A DNA stretch of 64,000 nucleotides from the NCBI GenBank assembly GCA_030684815.1, contig JAUXXQ010000128.1, forward strand, positions 1-64,000, read 5' to 3'. The position numbers and the translations under genes are program-made. Position 1 is the first letter of the stretch. Every line of letters starts with the position of its first letter. Shown here in pieces: positions 45,062 to 53,422 of this stretch. Under the pieces are notes generated by a model. The model searched no databases. It was not told the origin of the DNA and was given only the letters and a program-made list of their open reading frames with translations. The stretch is from Methylobacter sp. Its GTDB lineage: Bacteria; Pseudomonadota; Gammaproteobacteria; Methylococcales; Methylomonadaceae.

Positions 45062-45871
45062 ATGAAAAATAACAAAAAAACAACTATTGCATTAATGGCG
45101 CTGATAACGCCCCATTCCGTTTTTGCCGATCCGCATTGGACTTATGAAATTGATGGCGACACAGCTGTTTTTGACGGCCAAAACCATTGGGCTGAAATTA
45201 TCGACCCGACCTCCACCGCGCCAGTCCCCCTTAATTACCCTTACGTCGAATGCGGCATTGGCCAGAAACAATCGCCTATTAATATAAGTACACCGCTGAC
45301 CAATCAAGCCAAGCTAAACGACATCACCCTTAATTACCATGCCAATCCGCTAGTTGTTGAAAATAACGGGCACACTATCAAGGTTAACGAAAGCATAACC
45401 TCGCCGGGCACAATGTATATTGGGAATATCTTAAGTTACGATGAATATACCCTTTTGCAATACCATATACACAGCCCTAGCGAGCATACCGTGAATGGCG
45501 TCAGCTATCCCATGGAAATACATTTTGTCCATGGCACACCTGACGGCAAGTTGGCGGTCATCGGGGTCGTTGTCCAACCTGGCACCCATAACAACGAATT
45601 GCAAAAGATTCTTGATAATGCACCGGCATCAGTCGCAACAAATTCACCTGAAAATGTCTTTATCGACCCTAGAGGGCTTGATACCAGAAATTATGTAAGC
45701 TATGCAGGTTCCTTAACCACGCCCCCTTGTACAGAAGGTGTTAATTGGTATGTATTGACGACACCGATAGAAGCATCCGGCGCTCAAATTACGTCATTTC
45801 AGTCATTTTTTACCGACAATGCACGACAAACGCAGAACCTTAACGGCAGGGTGGCCAATTTAAAAAAATAG
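45062..45871 (+). CDS. Periplasmic alpha-class carbonic anhydrase
   Basis: This enzyme interconverts CO2 and bicarbonate. A signal peptide (1-22, ending VFA-D) is followed by an alpha-CA domain with [17 protein letters not shown] and the zinc ligands H135 and H137 in [10 protein letters not shown] and H154 in MEIHFVHG. The later [19 protein letters not shown] segment contains the conserved Thr of the active site and a Cys that can pair with C64. All catalytic residues are present. The length of 269 is typical for the bacterial periplasmic type. Confidence 0.95.
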   Translation: MKNNKKTTIALMALITPHSVFADPHWTYEIDGDTAVFDGQNHWAEIIDPTSTAPVPLNYPYVECGIGQKQSPINISTPLTNQAKLNDITLNYHANPLVVENNGHTIKVNESITSPGTMYIGNILSYDEYTLLQYHIHSPSEHTVNGVSYPMEIHFVHGTPDGKLAVIGVVVQPGTHNNELQKILDNAPASVATNSPENVFIDPRGLDTRNYVSYAGSLTTPPCTEGVNWYVLTTPIEASGAQITSFQSFFTDNARQTQNLNGRVANLKK

Positions 45872-45936
45872 CGGGGGAAATCCGCCAGCTGGTATCATTG
45901 CGCGCTTTTTTAGCCATTCTTCATCAAGGACAATCC

Positions 45937-46248
45937 ATGTCAGAATTCACTAACGTCACTCTCGTCAAAAAAGCCAATGTTTACTTTGGCGGCAATGTCA
46001 GCAGCCGCACCATCAAGTTTGCCGATGGCAGCAGCAAAACCTTGGGCTTTATGTTGCCCGGCGAATACACCTTCAACACTGCCGACCCGGAACTGATGGA
46101 AATCATCGACGGCGAACTGGAGGTTTTATTACCCGGCGCCGATTGGCAAGCCATTAAAGGCGGCGAATCGTTCAACGTGCCTGCGAACGCCGCCTTCACT
46201 ATGAAAGTGAAAACACCTAGCGATTATTGCTGTTCATTCCTGAAATAA
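45937..46248 (+). CDS. ppnP: Pyrimidine/purine nucleoside phosphorylase PpnP
   Basis: PpnP (YaiE family, DUF1255) is a small cupin that phosphorolyses nucleosides. The 103-residue sequence has the family features [34 protein letters not shown] and the C-terminal [11 protein letters not shown]. Translation starts at ATG 45937, which has AAGGA upstream; the longer reading has 13 non-conserved residues. One base separates it from the NYN gene. Confidence 0.92.
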   Translation: MSEFTNVTLVKKANVYFGGNVSSRTIKFADGSSKTLGFMLPGEYTFNTADPELMEIIDGELEVLLPGADWQAIKGGESFNVPANAAFTMKVKTPSDYCCSFLK

Positions 46249-46249
46249 C

Positions 46250-46723
46250 ATGGAAAAAGCCGCCCTCTTTGTCGATGTGCAGAATATTTATTACACCTGC
46301 AAACAAAGTTATCAACGCCATTTTAATTATGCGGCATTCTGGGCGCAGGCCACCGCAAACCGGGACGTGGTCGCGGCCTTTGCTTATGCCATCGACAAAG
46401 GCGACAGCAAACAACAAGGCTTCCAACAAATACTCAGAAATATCGGCTTTGAGGTTAAGCTAAAGCCTTATATCCAGCGTAGCGACGGTTCCGCCAAAGG
46501 CGATTGGGATGTCGGCATTACGCTGGATGCGATTGACTACGCCGCCAAAGCCGATGTGCTTATTTTATTGTCCGGCGATGGCGATTTCGATTTGTTGCTG
46601 GACAAAGCCCGAAGCGTTTACGGCGTCAGCACGGAAGTTTACGGCGTACCGGCGTTAACCGCGCCCTCGCTGGTTAAGTCGGCAAACCGCTTTATCGCCA
46701 TCGACGATAAGCTGTTGCTGTGA
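46250..46723 (+). CDS. NYN domain protein (LabA/DUF88-like)
   Basis: The 157-residue protein has the NYN (PIN-like) nuclease fold: an acidic strand FVDVQN at 7-12, KGDWDVGITLDAIDYA in the middle, and LILLSGDGDFDLL near 101-113. The conserved Asp residues that would bind a metal are all present. Members of this LabA-like group are predicted RNases, and some act in regulation. It is cotranscribed with ppnP. Confidence 0.88.
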   Translation: MEKAALFVDVQNIYYTCKQSYQRHFNYAAFWAQATANRDVVAAFAYAIDKGDSKQQGFQQILRNIGFEVKLKPYIQRSDGSAKGDWDVGITLDAIDYAAKADVLILLSGDGDFDLLLDKARSVYGVSTEVYGVPALTAPSLVKSANRFIAIDDKLLL

Positions 46724-46742
46724 AACATCCGGGGCTAAAATC

Positions 46743-46751
46743 TGCTAAAAT
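46743..46751 (+). promoter_or_regulatory. Extended -10 element upstream of yaeQ
   Basis: TGCTAAAAT precedes yaeQ by 35 bases, at a suitable distance for its promoter. It is the same nonamer as upstream of map. Confidence 0.4.
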
Positions 46752-46786
46752 GGCGCTCCGTTACACTCAACCATGAAACACGCTTA

Positions 46787-47332
46787 ATGGCGCTTAAATC
46801 AACCATCTATAAAGCCGACTGTCAGATTTCAGACATGGATCGTGGCTATTACCAACAGCATCACCTCACGATGGCTCTGCATCCTTCGGAAACCGAGGAG
46901 CGTCTGATGGTGCGCCTACTGGCTTTTATCATTAATGCCGACGAACAGCTGCAATTCACCAAGGGTCTAAGTACCGATGATGAGCCGGAGCTGTGGCAAC
47001 TTAGTCTGACTGACGACATTAAGCTGTGGGTTGATGTCGGTATGCCCGATGAAAAGCGTCTGCGCAAGGCATCCAGCCGCGCCGATCGGGTTATGCTTTA
47101 TACCTATGGCGGTCGCAATACGGTGTGGTGGAAGCAGATTCATCACAAGCTCGAGCGTTTTAAAAATTTGACGGTGATAAATCTGCCCAAGGACGCGACC
47201 GATCAGCTGATGCCGATGATGAAACGCACCATGCACTTGCAAGCCAGCATTCAGGATGGGCAGATTTGGCTTAGCGACGAGCAGAATACCGCTACGATAG
47301 TGCCTGAGGTCTGGCTTAATTTTGATAACTAA
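46787..47332 (+). CDS. yaeQ: YaeQ family protein
   Basis: The 181-residue sequence has the YaeQ pattern from end to end: MALKSTIYKADCQISDMDR, then HPSETEERLMVRLLAF, DDEPELWQLSLTDDIKLWVDVG and ADRVMLYTYG. Crystal structures of the family show a PD-(D/E)XK-like fold, but the biological role is unsettled. The gene stands alone. Confidence 0.93.
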   Translation: MALKSTIYKADCQISDMDRGYYQQHHLTMALHPSETEERLMVRLLAFIINADEQLQFTKGLSTDDEPELWQLSLTDDIKLWVDVGMPDEKRLRKASSRADRVMLYTYGGRNTVWWKQIHHKLERFKNLTVINLPKDATDQLMPMMKRTMHLQASIQDGQIWLSDEQNTATIVPEVWLNFDN

Positions 47333-47440
47333 GTAATATTCCAGCCCGCAAGAAAATTTGATGAAATCAGTTTTAACCGATTTGCAATCCAAAATGCTGC
47401 GACAGTTTTGGGTTAAACTTTATGACAAGGCAGGTTTAAT

Positions 47441-47776
47441 ATGTATTTAGGTATGACAGAAAGTGATTTTCAAAGCGTATATAAAACCACGCCAACGCTG
47501 GTAGGAAAAAGGGTTGGCCTTTCGGTCGAAAATTTATCGGAAGATGAATTATTACGTTCTATTAAACAAAAAGACGCCGACGCATTCAAATTTATGCAGG
47601 ACTTTAGAGCCACATACCAAGAATGGTGGAATCTAAGTAAAAAACTTGCTGAAGAAAAGCAGGAAAATTTATCCATACTTAGAGCTGAACTTGAAAAACA
47701 AATATTCAAAAGAGACGAAATAAGAAAAGCACTTGTGAGTTATTTAAACTTCAAATATGGCAAAGCAAATGGCTAA
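47441..47776 (+). CDS. Hypothetical protein paired with an ADP-ribosyltransferase-like gene
   Basis: The 111-residue protein is largely helical and lysine/glutamate-rich, with a probable coiled coil at about 60-95. It overlaps the following ADP-ribosyltransferase-like gene by 20 bases, the usual layout of a two-gene toxin module. Its AT-rich sequence differs from the nearby core genes and suggests acquisition. I recognise no named family. Confidence 0.55.
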   Translation: MYLGMTESDFQSVYKTTPTLVGKRVGLSVENLSEDELLRSIKQKDADAFKFMQDFRATYQEWWNLSKKLAEEKQENLSILRAELEKQIFKRDEIRKALVSYLNFKYGKANG

Positions 47777-48173
47777 AGTCAAAGCTTACCATGCTGGAGA
47801 TGTTGAAAAAATAGAACATTTCATTGCTGGCCAGCAGTACATGGCATCGTCGTACAGCACTAACAACTGGCTCGGTGATGGCCTTTATTTTTGGGAAAAT
47901 AACCCTACTAAGGCCGAAAAATGGCTCATTCAGAAAAATAAAGGGGCGATAATGGAATGCGATATTGACACGGAAAATCTATTGAATTCACCAAAAAAGT
48001 CCGTAAAGCCCCTTCCTTCAGGTGGGGGATGTAAGATGCCCTTGATTCATCTTGTTTGTAGCCATTCTGTGAGCGCCCATACAATTAATTTGGCAATTGA
48101 AACCGTCCTAAGATTTAGATTCTTTTTATCGCGCAGAAAAAATCTGTTGTCATCCGAATCTGAAAACGTTTAA
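47757..48173 (+). pseudogene. ADP-ribosyltransferase-like gene truncated by an IS element
   Basis: The first ~80 residues have the pattern of small toxin-like ADP-ribosyltransferase folds: KVKAYHAGD (in place of YHGT), then NNWLGDGLYFWENNPTKAEK and GAIMECDIDTENLLN. After this the frame runs into the left end of the tnpB element (from about 47998), so the C-terminal third of the domain is replaced by IS-derived sequence. The similarity is to a fold pattern I know rather than to a firm family. The module probably no longer makes an active protein. Confidence 0.45.
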
Positions 48174-48219
48174 CCTGCTTAGCCATAAGCCATAAAATGC
48201 GCTGTACCACCATAATCCA

Positions 48220-49314
48220 ATGAAAACACAAACCAAAACACTAAAAGTCAGGATCAAGGATAAACACATAGATGTGTTAAACCGCATGGCTTTCGAGTGC
48301 AATCAGGTTTGGAATGCAGCCAATGAAGAAAGCGCCGAATTTTCCTGGGTTCCCATCCCGGAAGTGGGTTATATCAATTGCGGCACCTCGGCATTTGATT
48401 TAATGAAAGAACTCAAAGGCATCCGTAAAGACAGGGATATGATTATCGGTGCGGGTACAGTGCAGGAAGTCATTGCCGTCCACGCCAAAGCCAGAAAACA
48501 ATTCAAGAAAAACAAACTGAGGTGGCGTTCATCCGGTGGTGCCAGACGTGCGTTAGGTTGGGTTCCGTTCAAGTCCGGCGCGGCGGTGTGGGTTAATGGT
48601 CAGATTCGGTTTTGCGGACTCTATTTCAAGTGCTGGGACAGCTACGGCTTAAGCCAATACGACTTTAGAAGCGGCTCATTCAGCCAAGATGCCAGAGGCC
48701 GTTGGTACTTCAATATTGTTGTGCATGTTGATGTTGAAGAAAGGTTGTCCAATCACGGTCAAATCGGTAGTGATTTAGGCTTAAAGACAACCGCCACCTG
48801 CTCCAACGGCGACACCTTAGAACGTCAGGATTGCTACCGGAACAGCGAAGCCAAACTCGGCAAAGCCCAACGTGCCAACAAGAAAAAACAGGTTCAAAGC
48901 ATCCACGCCAAGATTAAAAACCGCCGTGCGGATGCCATCCATAAATTCAGCACCAAAATAGCAAAAGAAAACAGTTTAATCGTCGTTGGCAACGTCAGCG
49001 CGTCCGGTCTTGCAAAAACCAAAATGGCGAAGTCCGTTTTAGATGCAGGTTGGACGCTGTTAAAAACACAACTTGAATATAAGTCGATAGCGACGCAAGG
49101 CGTGTTCATAGAGGTCAACGAAGCATACAGTACCCAAGCTTGTTCGTGTTGCGGGAGCATTTCCGCCAACAGTCCGAAAGGTAGGGCGGGACTTGGAATA
49201 AGAGAATGGGGGTGTCCTGACTGTGGGACAAGGCACGATAGAGATATTAACGCCGCCAAAAACATTCTCCGATTGGGACATCAATCGCTAGCGGTAGGAA
49301 TCCCCGTCCTTTAG
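48220..49314 (+). CDS. tnpB: TnpB RNA-guided endonuclease with altered RuvC-II motif
   Basis: TnpB proteins cut DNA under guidance of an RNA from the transposon right end. This 364-residue copy has the RuvC-I Asp (D185 in IGSDLGLKT), a four-cysteine zinc motif (CSCC at 308-311, CPDC at 332-335) and the RuvC-III Asp (D342 in RHDRDINAAKN). At the RuvC-II strand, where the catalytic Glu normally stands (I-E-D-L), it reads LIVVGNVSASG, so the Glu is replaced by Gly257. Acidic residues E298 and E301 lie just before the zinc motif and could take over. The stop codon is inside the right-end hairpin, as is common for TnpB genes. Confidence 0.9.
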   Translation: MKTQTKTLKVRIKDKHIDVLNRMAFECNQVWNAANEESAEFSWVPIPEVGYINCGTSAFDLMKELKGIRKDRDMIIGAGTVQEVIAVHAKARKQFKKNKLRWRSSGGARRALGWVPFKSGAAVWVNGQIRFCGLYFKCWDSYGLSQYDFRSGSFSQDARGRWYFNIVVHVDVEERLSNHGQIGSDLGLKTTATCSNGDTLERQDCYRNSEAKLGKAQRANKKKQVQSIHAKIKNRRADAIHKFSTKIAKENSLIVVGNVSASGLAKTKMAKSVLDAGWTLLKTQLEYKSIATQGVFIEVNEAYSTQACSCCGSISANSPKGRAGLGIREWGCPDCGTRHDRDINAAKNILRLGHQSLAVGIPVL

Positions 49315-49335
49315 GGCGGGGAGGATGTCAAAATA
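49180..49335 (+). ncRNA. Predicted guide RNA (omega/reRNA) region of tnpB
   Basis: In TnpB elements the guide RNA overlaps the 3' end of tnpB and the right end, with the guide copied from DNA just outside the element. Here the 3' part of the gene contains GC-rich paired segments and ends with the CCCCGTCC...GGGCGGGG hairpin. Extent and expression are inferred; the guide would begin after about 49335. Confidence 0.4.
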
Positions 49336-49422
49336 GGCAACGAATTTCCGGCAAGACCCCAACCTAAAAAGTCAAAGCTTACCATTATGTTTCAATCCAC
49401 ATTCAACCTCATCTGTCGAATG

Positions 49423-49616
49423 TGGCTATCACTTAACACGGGACAGACCTTCCAGGTTTTTACTGGAGCCTCTCCCGGCAGCTCCAGCACTTCCGCCATC
49501 CATGGCAGTCGTACTGGAGCAGCTCCCGGCAGCTCCAGCACTTCCGCCATCCATGGCAGTCGTAGAAACCTGGAAGGTCTACTTCGGCATGCTTGTCCCG
49601 CTTTAAATGGGAAGCC
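49423..49616. repeat. Fold-back element B2 with two 51-bp cassettes and an 8-bp target duplication
   Basis: Outer arms GGCTATCACTTAACACGGGA and CTTTAAATGGGAAGCC are those of B1. The flanks TCGAATGT (49416-49423) and TCGAATGA (49617-49624) match in seven of eight bases. The centre, after CCAGGTTTTT, contains two tandem 51-bp cassettes beginning ACTGGAGC and ending CCATCCATGGCAGTCGT, before AGAAACCTGGAAGG closes the stem. Confidence 0.8.
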
Positions 49617-49624
49617 TCGAATGA

Positions 49625-49761
49625 CAAAGCCATCGACAGCTGGGGCCGATGGACGGCCTCCCCGTGAACGGCGGGATGCCCGAGGATAACGATGCGGATA
49701 CATCGCTGTCAAATTTAACGCCCCCCCTAAAAGGGAGGTTTCTAACCAACAAGGAAATACG
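49625..49761. other. Intergenic region with GC-rich hairpins upstream of mobA
   Basis: GGCCTCCCCGTGAACGGCGG, followed by GAGGATAACG, resembles the terminal hairpins of tnpB-type elements; a similar CCCCGCGAACGGGGAGG, followed by GGAGGATGACG, is at 59155. CCCCCCTAAAAGGGAGG forms another small stem just before the mobA ribosome-binding site. These may be solo IS ends. Confidence 0.35.
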
Positions 49762-50352
49762 ATGAACAGCCAAACAAAAGTTGCAGGCGTGATTCTTGCC
49801 GGTGGCCGCGCCCGGCGCATGAATAACCAAGATAAAGGCTTGGTCAACTTTAAAGGCCGCCCGCTAGTCAGTTATGCCATAACCGCACTGGCGCCGGTTG
49901 TCGATACGTTATTCATCAATGCCAACCGGAATATTGAGCGCTACCGGCAATTCGGTTATCCGGTCATTAGCGACCAGACCGACAGTTTTGACGGCCCGTT
50001 GGCAGGAATATTAAGCGCCATGACCCATAGCAACGCCGATATCCTGTTGGTTTTGCCCTGTGACTCGCCGTTAATCCAAAGCCGGCACCTACAAAAATTG
50101 TTATCGGCCTGCGCCGAAAACAACGCCGATGCAGCTGTCGCCTTTGACGGCACAAAACCGCATCCGGTTTTTCTGGCGATAAAAACGGCACTACAAAACA
50201 GCCTGCAAGAATATCTGTCCAGCGGACAACGAAAAGTGATAACGTGGCTGGCCCAACACAACCTGATACAGGCCGATTTTAGTGATGCACCGGAAATATT
50301 CAATAATATGAATACAATGGCCGAATTGTCTATGCTGGAAGGCCCCCATTGA
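49762..50352 (+). CDS. mobA: Molybdenum cofactor guanylyltransferase MobA
   Basis: MobA attaches GMP to molybdopterin to make the MGD cofactor. The 196-residue protein has the GTP-binding signature LAGGRARRMNNQDKGL at 12-27, DSFDGPLAGILSAM, the metal-binding LPCDSPLI, and GTKPHPVFLAIK. AAGGAAA lies upstream of the ATG. It implies that molybdoenzymes of the bis-MGD type are made by this organism. Confidence 0.93.
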   Translation: MNSQTKVAGVILAGGRARRMNNQDKGLVNFKGRPLVSYAITALAPVVDTLFINANRNIERYRQFGYPVISDQTDSFDGPLAGILSAMTHSNADILLVLPCDSPLIQSRHLQKLLSACAENNADAAVAFDGTKPHPVFLAIKTALQNSLQEYLSSGQRKVITWLAQHNLIQADFSDAPEIFNNMNTMAELSMLEGPH

Positions 50353-50497
50353 TTTCGGTTAGAATTAGCTGCAATGATCCATCGTAGCAGGGGCATGAAT
50401 GCGGCAGGCCTGTTTTTGCCCATTTCCCTATCCCATGCGCCCGGCTTTTTCGCCGCCCCATCGCGTTCAAAATCCCTGAATAAGGACAAAAAGAACC

Positions 50498-52990
50498 ATG
50501 AATAAGCTGTTTTTTCCCGCTATCGTTCTCATGAGCCGACTGGATTACACCCGAAAATTCATACTGCTGGGCTTGACATACCTGATTGCGCTTAGCATCG
50601 TTGTCTACAGCCTTTATAGCTGCCTTAATCAAGTGCTTGCGGCCTCAAAGCGCCAATTGGACGGCATTGAATTAATCGCGCCGATTTCCGCAACCATACA
50701 CTTTATGCAGCAACACCGGGGCTTGTCAGCAGGCGTCCTCAGTGGCCATACAGACATGCTTAACCCGCGCAAGGCCAAGCAAACAGAAGCCGTCACCGCC
50801 CTCCACACCACCGGACAGCGCCTGCCTGACCATCTGGTGCAGGGCGAAGACTGGATGCTCATTAAATCGGCATGGCAGCAGCTGCAAATAAACGGGATGC
50901 AGTGGACTGCAGAAAAAAACTTCACCACCCATACCGATTTGATTGCCCAGCTACTGAAATTTGAACAGCGTATTGCCGATGACTATGCCTTAACCCTCGC
51001 CCCGGATATCGATGCGTTTTACCTGCTTGATACAACCATAAATAAACTACCGCTGCTATTGGAACAATTAGGCCAAATCCGCGCCCTCGGCACCAGCATC
51101 CTAAGTAACCGGCAACTGCCCGAACAACAAAAATCGGCGCTAACGGCACTGATAGCCGAACTGCGCCACACTGTCGGATTTATCAGCACTAATCTTGATA
51201 AAACCGGCCGTTTCAACCCTGCAATACAGAGCCCGTTATTAAAGGCGTCCAGCCAAATAAGCACTTCGGCACAGCAAATTGCCGACCTCGTGCAGGCGGA
51301 TATTATCGGCGGCCATTTCATCCCTGCCCCTGATGACTTTTTTTACCTAAGCACAGCCGCCATCGACACCTGCTATCTGCAGCTACACCAAACCTTGCTG
51401 CCAACAGCAAAAACACTGATTGTCGGCCGTATCCAGCACGCACAAAACGAGCTGCTTCTGAGTATCGGCATTGCTTTGTTGTTATTGCTCACAGTGCATT
51501 ATTTGCTGGCGGGCATCTATTACGCCATGACCGCGAGCATTCAGTCACTCGCCCGTTCAACGCGCGCATTTACCACCGGCGATATATGGGGGCACGTTAA
51601 TCTTGAAACCTTAACAAAACTGGATCAGGCTGACAAAACCGAAGAAACAATTCACGAGCTTATTTTTTACGACTCGCTGACCAACCTGCCCAACCGTCGC
51701 CTGTTGCTGGAGCGCTTAAAACACAGCATCGAAGTAGAACGGCGTGACGGCAAACAACTGGCGTTGATGATGTTGGACATTGACCGCTTCAAAATAATTA
51801 ATGAAAGCCTGGGCTATCTGGCCGGTGACGAACTGCTGCAGCAAATTGCCACAAGAATAGCGACGCGCTTACGTAAAGTCGATTTGGTTGCCCGGATGCG
51901 CAAAGTCGACCTGCTGGCCCGTTTCGGCGGCGATGAATTTATCATGTTGCTGGAAGACATTACCCTCGCCGAAGACGCGGCGCGGGTAGCCGAACAGATT
52001 ATCGCCATTTTAAGCAAGCCGTTCTATTTAAGCCAAGGCGATGAAATATGCATCACCGCCAGTATCGGCATCAGTTTGTATCCCCAGCACGGTGACATGC
52101 CCGAAACCCTGATCAATTATGCCGATGCGGCGCTGAATAAGGCCAAAGCCGAAGGGCGCGGTTGTTTCGCCTATTATTCCGAAGACCTGACCCTCGCCGC
52201 CCGTAGCCGTATTGCCCTGGAAACGCGTTTACGCAAAGCCATTGAGCAACAGGAACTGCAGGTTTTCTACCAACCACAAGTCGACATTACAACAGGACGC
52301 ATCACTGGCGCGGAAGCCTTGGTGCGCTGGCAAGACCCGCTTGAAGGGCTGATTGCGCCGGTTCATTTTATCCCCCTTGCCGAAGAAACCGGGCTGATTA
52401 TGGACATTGGCGCCTGGGTATTACAAGAAACCTGCCGCCAAGGCCGACAATGGCTGGATGCCGGTTTACCGCCGTTAATGCTGGCGGTTAATGTATCCGC
52501 CCATCAATTTCGCCGCTCCGATGTTGGCAACTTGGTGACCACGGTATTGGGTAAAACCGGTTTTCCGGCCGAATATTTGGAACTGGAAATGACCGAAAGC
52601 GGGATGATGGAAAATCAGGATAAGGTAATGGAACTGGTCAATAATTTACGCGCCTTAGGCGTGCGTTTCGCCATTGACGATTTTGGCACCGGTTATTCGT
52701 CGCTGGCCTATCTCAAGCATTTCCCGCTGGATTTATTGAAAATAGACAAAAGCTTTATCGACGATATCCCCCATCAGCAGGATGATATGGAAATCGCCGC
52801 AACCATTATCGCCATGGGCCACATGCTGGGCTTTAAGGTATTGGCGGAAGGCGTAGAAACCGCTGAACAACTGAGTTTTTTACAAGACAAAGGCTGTGAT
52901 GCTTACCAAGGTTATTTCAAAAGCAAACCGCTACCGGCTAACGAATTTGTTGCCCTGTTGCAGGCGCAAGCAGAACTGCAAATCCTCTGA
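50498..52990 (+). CDS. Membrane GGDEF-EAL cyclic-di-GMP protein with duplicated I-site segment
   Basis: The 830-residue protein has a transmembrane helix at about 20-45, a periplasmic sensor (46-315) with QQHRGLSAGVLSG near 71-83 that resembles the NIT nitrate/nitrite-sensing domain, and a second helix at about 320-342. A GGDEF domain (intact GGDEF at 477-481) and an EAL domain (EAL at 606-608, ELEMTES, DDFGTGYSS, EGVET all present) follow. Both enzymatic halves look catalytically competent. Directly before GGDEF, a nine-residue unit is doubled (RKVDLVARM then RKVDLLARF), so the inhibitory RxxD site is present twice. Confidence 0.9.
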   Translation: MNKLFFPAIVLMSRLDYTRKFILLGLTYLIALSIVVYSLYSCLNQVLAASKRQLDGIELIAPISATIHFMQQHRGLSAGVLSGHTDMLNPRKAKQTEAVTALHTTGQRLPDHLVQGEDWMLIKSAWQQLQINGMQWTAEKNFTTHTDLIAQLLKFEQRIADDYALTLAPDIDAFYLLDTTINKLPLLLEQLGQIRALGTSILSNRQLPEQQKSALTALIAELRHTVGFISTNLDKTGRFNPAIQSPLLKASSQISTSAQQIADLVQADIIGGHFIPAPDDFFYLSTAAIDTCYLQLHQTLLPTAKTLIVGRIQHAQNELLLSIGIALLLLLTVHYLLAGIYYAMTASIQSLARSTRAFTTGDIWGHVNLETLTKLDQADKTEETIHELIFYDSLTNLPNRRLLLERLKHSIEVERRDGKQLALMMLDIDRFKIINESLGYLAGDELLQQIATRIATRLRKVDLVARMRKVDLLARFGGDEFIMLLEDITLAEDAARVAEQIIAILSKPFYLSQGDEICITASIGISLYPQHGDMPETLINYADAALNKAKAEGRGCFAYYSEDLTLAARSRIALETRLRKAIEQQELQVFYQPQVDITTGRITGAEALVRWQDPLEGLIAPVHFIPLAEETGLIMDIGAWVLQETCRQGRQWLDAGLPPLMLAVNVSAHQFRRSDVGNLVTTVLGKTGFPAEYLELEMTESGMMENQDKVMELVNNLRALGVRFAIDDFGTGYSSLAYLKHFPLDLLKIDKSFIDDIPHQQDDMEIAATIIAMGHMLGFKVLAEGVETAEQLSFLQDKGCDAYQGYFKSKPLPANEFVALLQAQAELQIL

Positions 52991-53011
52991 GAGTGCCGCA
53001 CAGCGTTTATT

Positions 53012-53204
53012 GGCTTCCCATTTAAAGCGGGACAAGCATGCCGAAGCAGACCTTCCAGGTTTTACGACTGCCATGGATGGCGGAAGTGCTGGAGCCGCCG
53101 GGAGCGGCTCCAGTACGACTGCCATGGATGGCGGAAGTGCTGGAGCTGCCGGGAGCGGCTCCAGTAAAAACCTCGAAGGTCTATCCCGCGTTAAGTTGAT
53201 AGCC
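53012..53204. repeat. Fold-back element B3 with two 51-bp cassettes and a perfect 8-bp target duplication
   Basis: This copy is in inverse orientation: it starts GGCTTCCCATTTAAAGCGGG and ends TTAAGTTGATAGCC. The flanks are CGTTTATT on both sides (53004-53011 and 53205-53212). Two tandem cassettes (ACGACTGCCATGGATGGCGG ... GGCTCCAGT) sit between CCAGGTTTT and AAAACC. Confidence 0.85.
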
Positions 53205-53263
53205 CGTTTATTTTGCCGCTTTCAAAGAATAGGCATCGTTGCCCCTAACGCCCTTATAAGGCA

Positions 53264-53296
53264 TATAACCCACTATTTCATAAATAGTGGGTTATA
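53264..53296. promoter_or_regulatory. Perfect 15-bp inverted repeat upstream of the metal locus
   Basis: TATAACCCACTATTT and AAATAGTGGGTTATA are separated by three bases (CAT). No T-run follows, and the site is about 130 bp before the first gene of the heavy-metal locus, so an operator is as likely as a terminator for the preceding gene. Confidence 0.5.
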
Positions 53297-53422
53297 TAAC
53301 ATAGTTTAATTAAATACTACCGACAAGCTTTAAAATTATACAACAAAATCAAATGCTTACATTTTGGCATCAATTATGCTAACCCTGTTTTGTCCTTAAA
53401 CTTAACTATAGAAGGTTAAATC

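Larger units (their letters stand above)
47998..49335 (+). mobile_element. IS605/IS1341-type element carrying only tnpB
   Basis: The left end has the imperfect hairpin CCCCTTCCTTCAGGTGGGG at 48009-48027, and the right end CCCCGTCCTTTAGGGCGGGG at 49302-49321 followed by AGGATGTCAA. These subterminal hairpins, without inverted terminal repeats or target duplication, mark IS200/IS605-type single-strand transposons. There is no tnpA (Y1 transposase), so it would need one in trans. Boundaries are approximate to a few bases. It interrupts the ADP-ribosyltransferase-like gene. Confidence 0.75.

Noticed and set aside
49387-49689. 100-codon open frame with PGSSSTSAIHGSR repeats, and its 151-codon opposite-strand counterpart
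   Set aside because: Both frames come from the stop-free 51-bp cassettes and arms of repeat B2, with no ribosome-binding site; same for the frame at 52896-53309 over B3.
53063-53166. Tandem 51-bp units as a CRISPR or tandem minisatellite
   Set aside because: There are no unique spacers; units are adjacent and contained in a transposon-like fold-back element.
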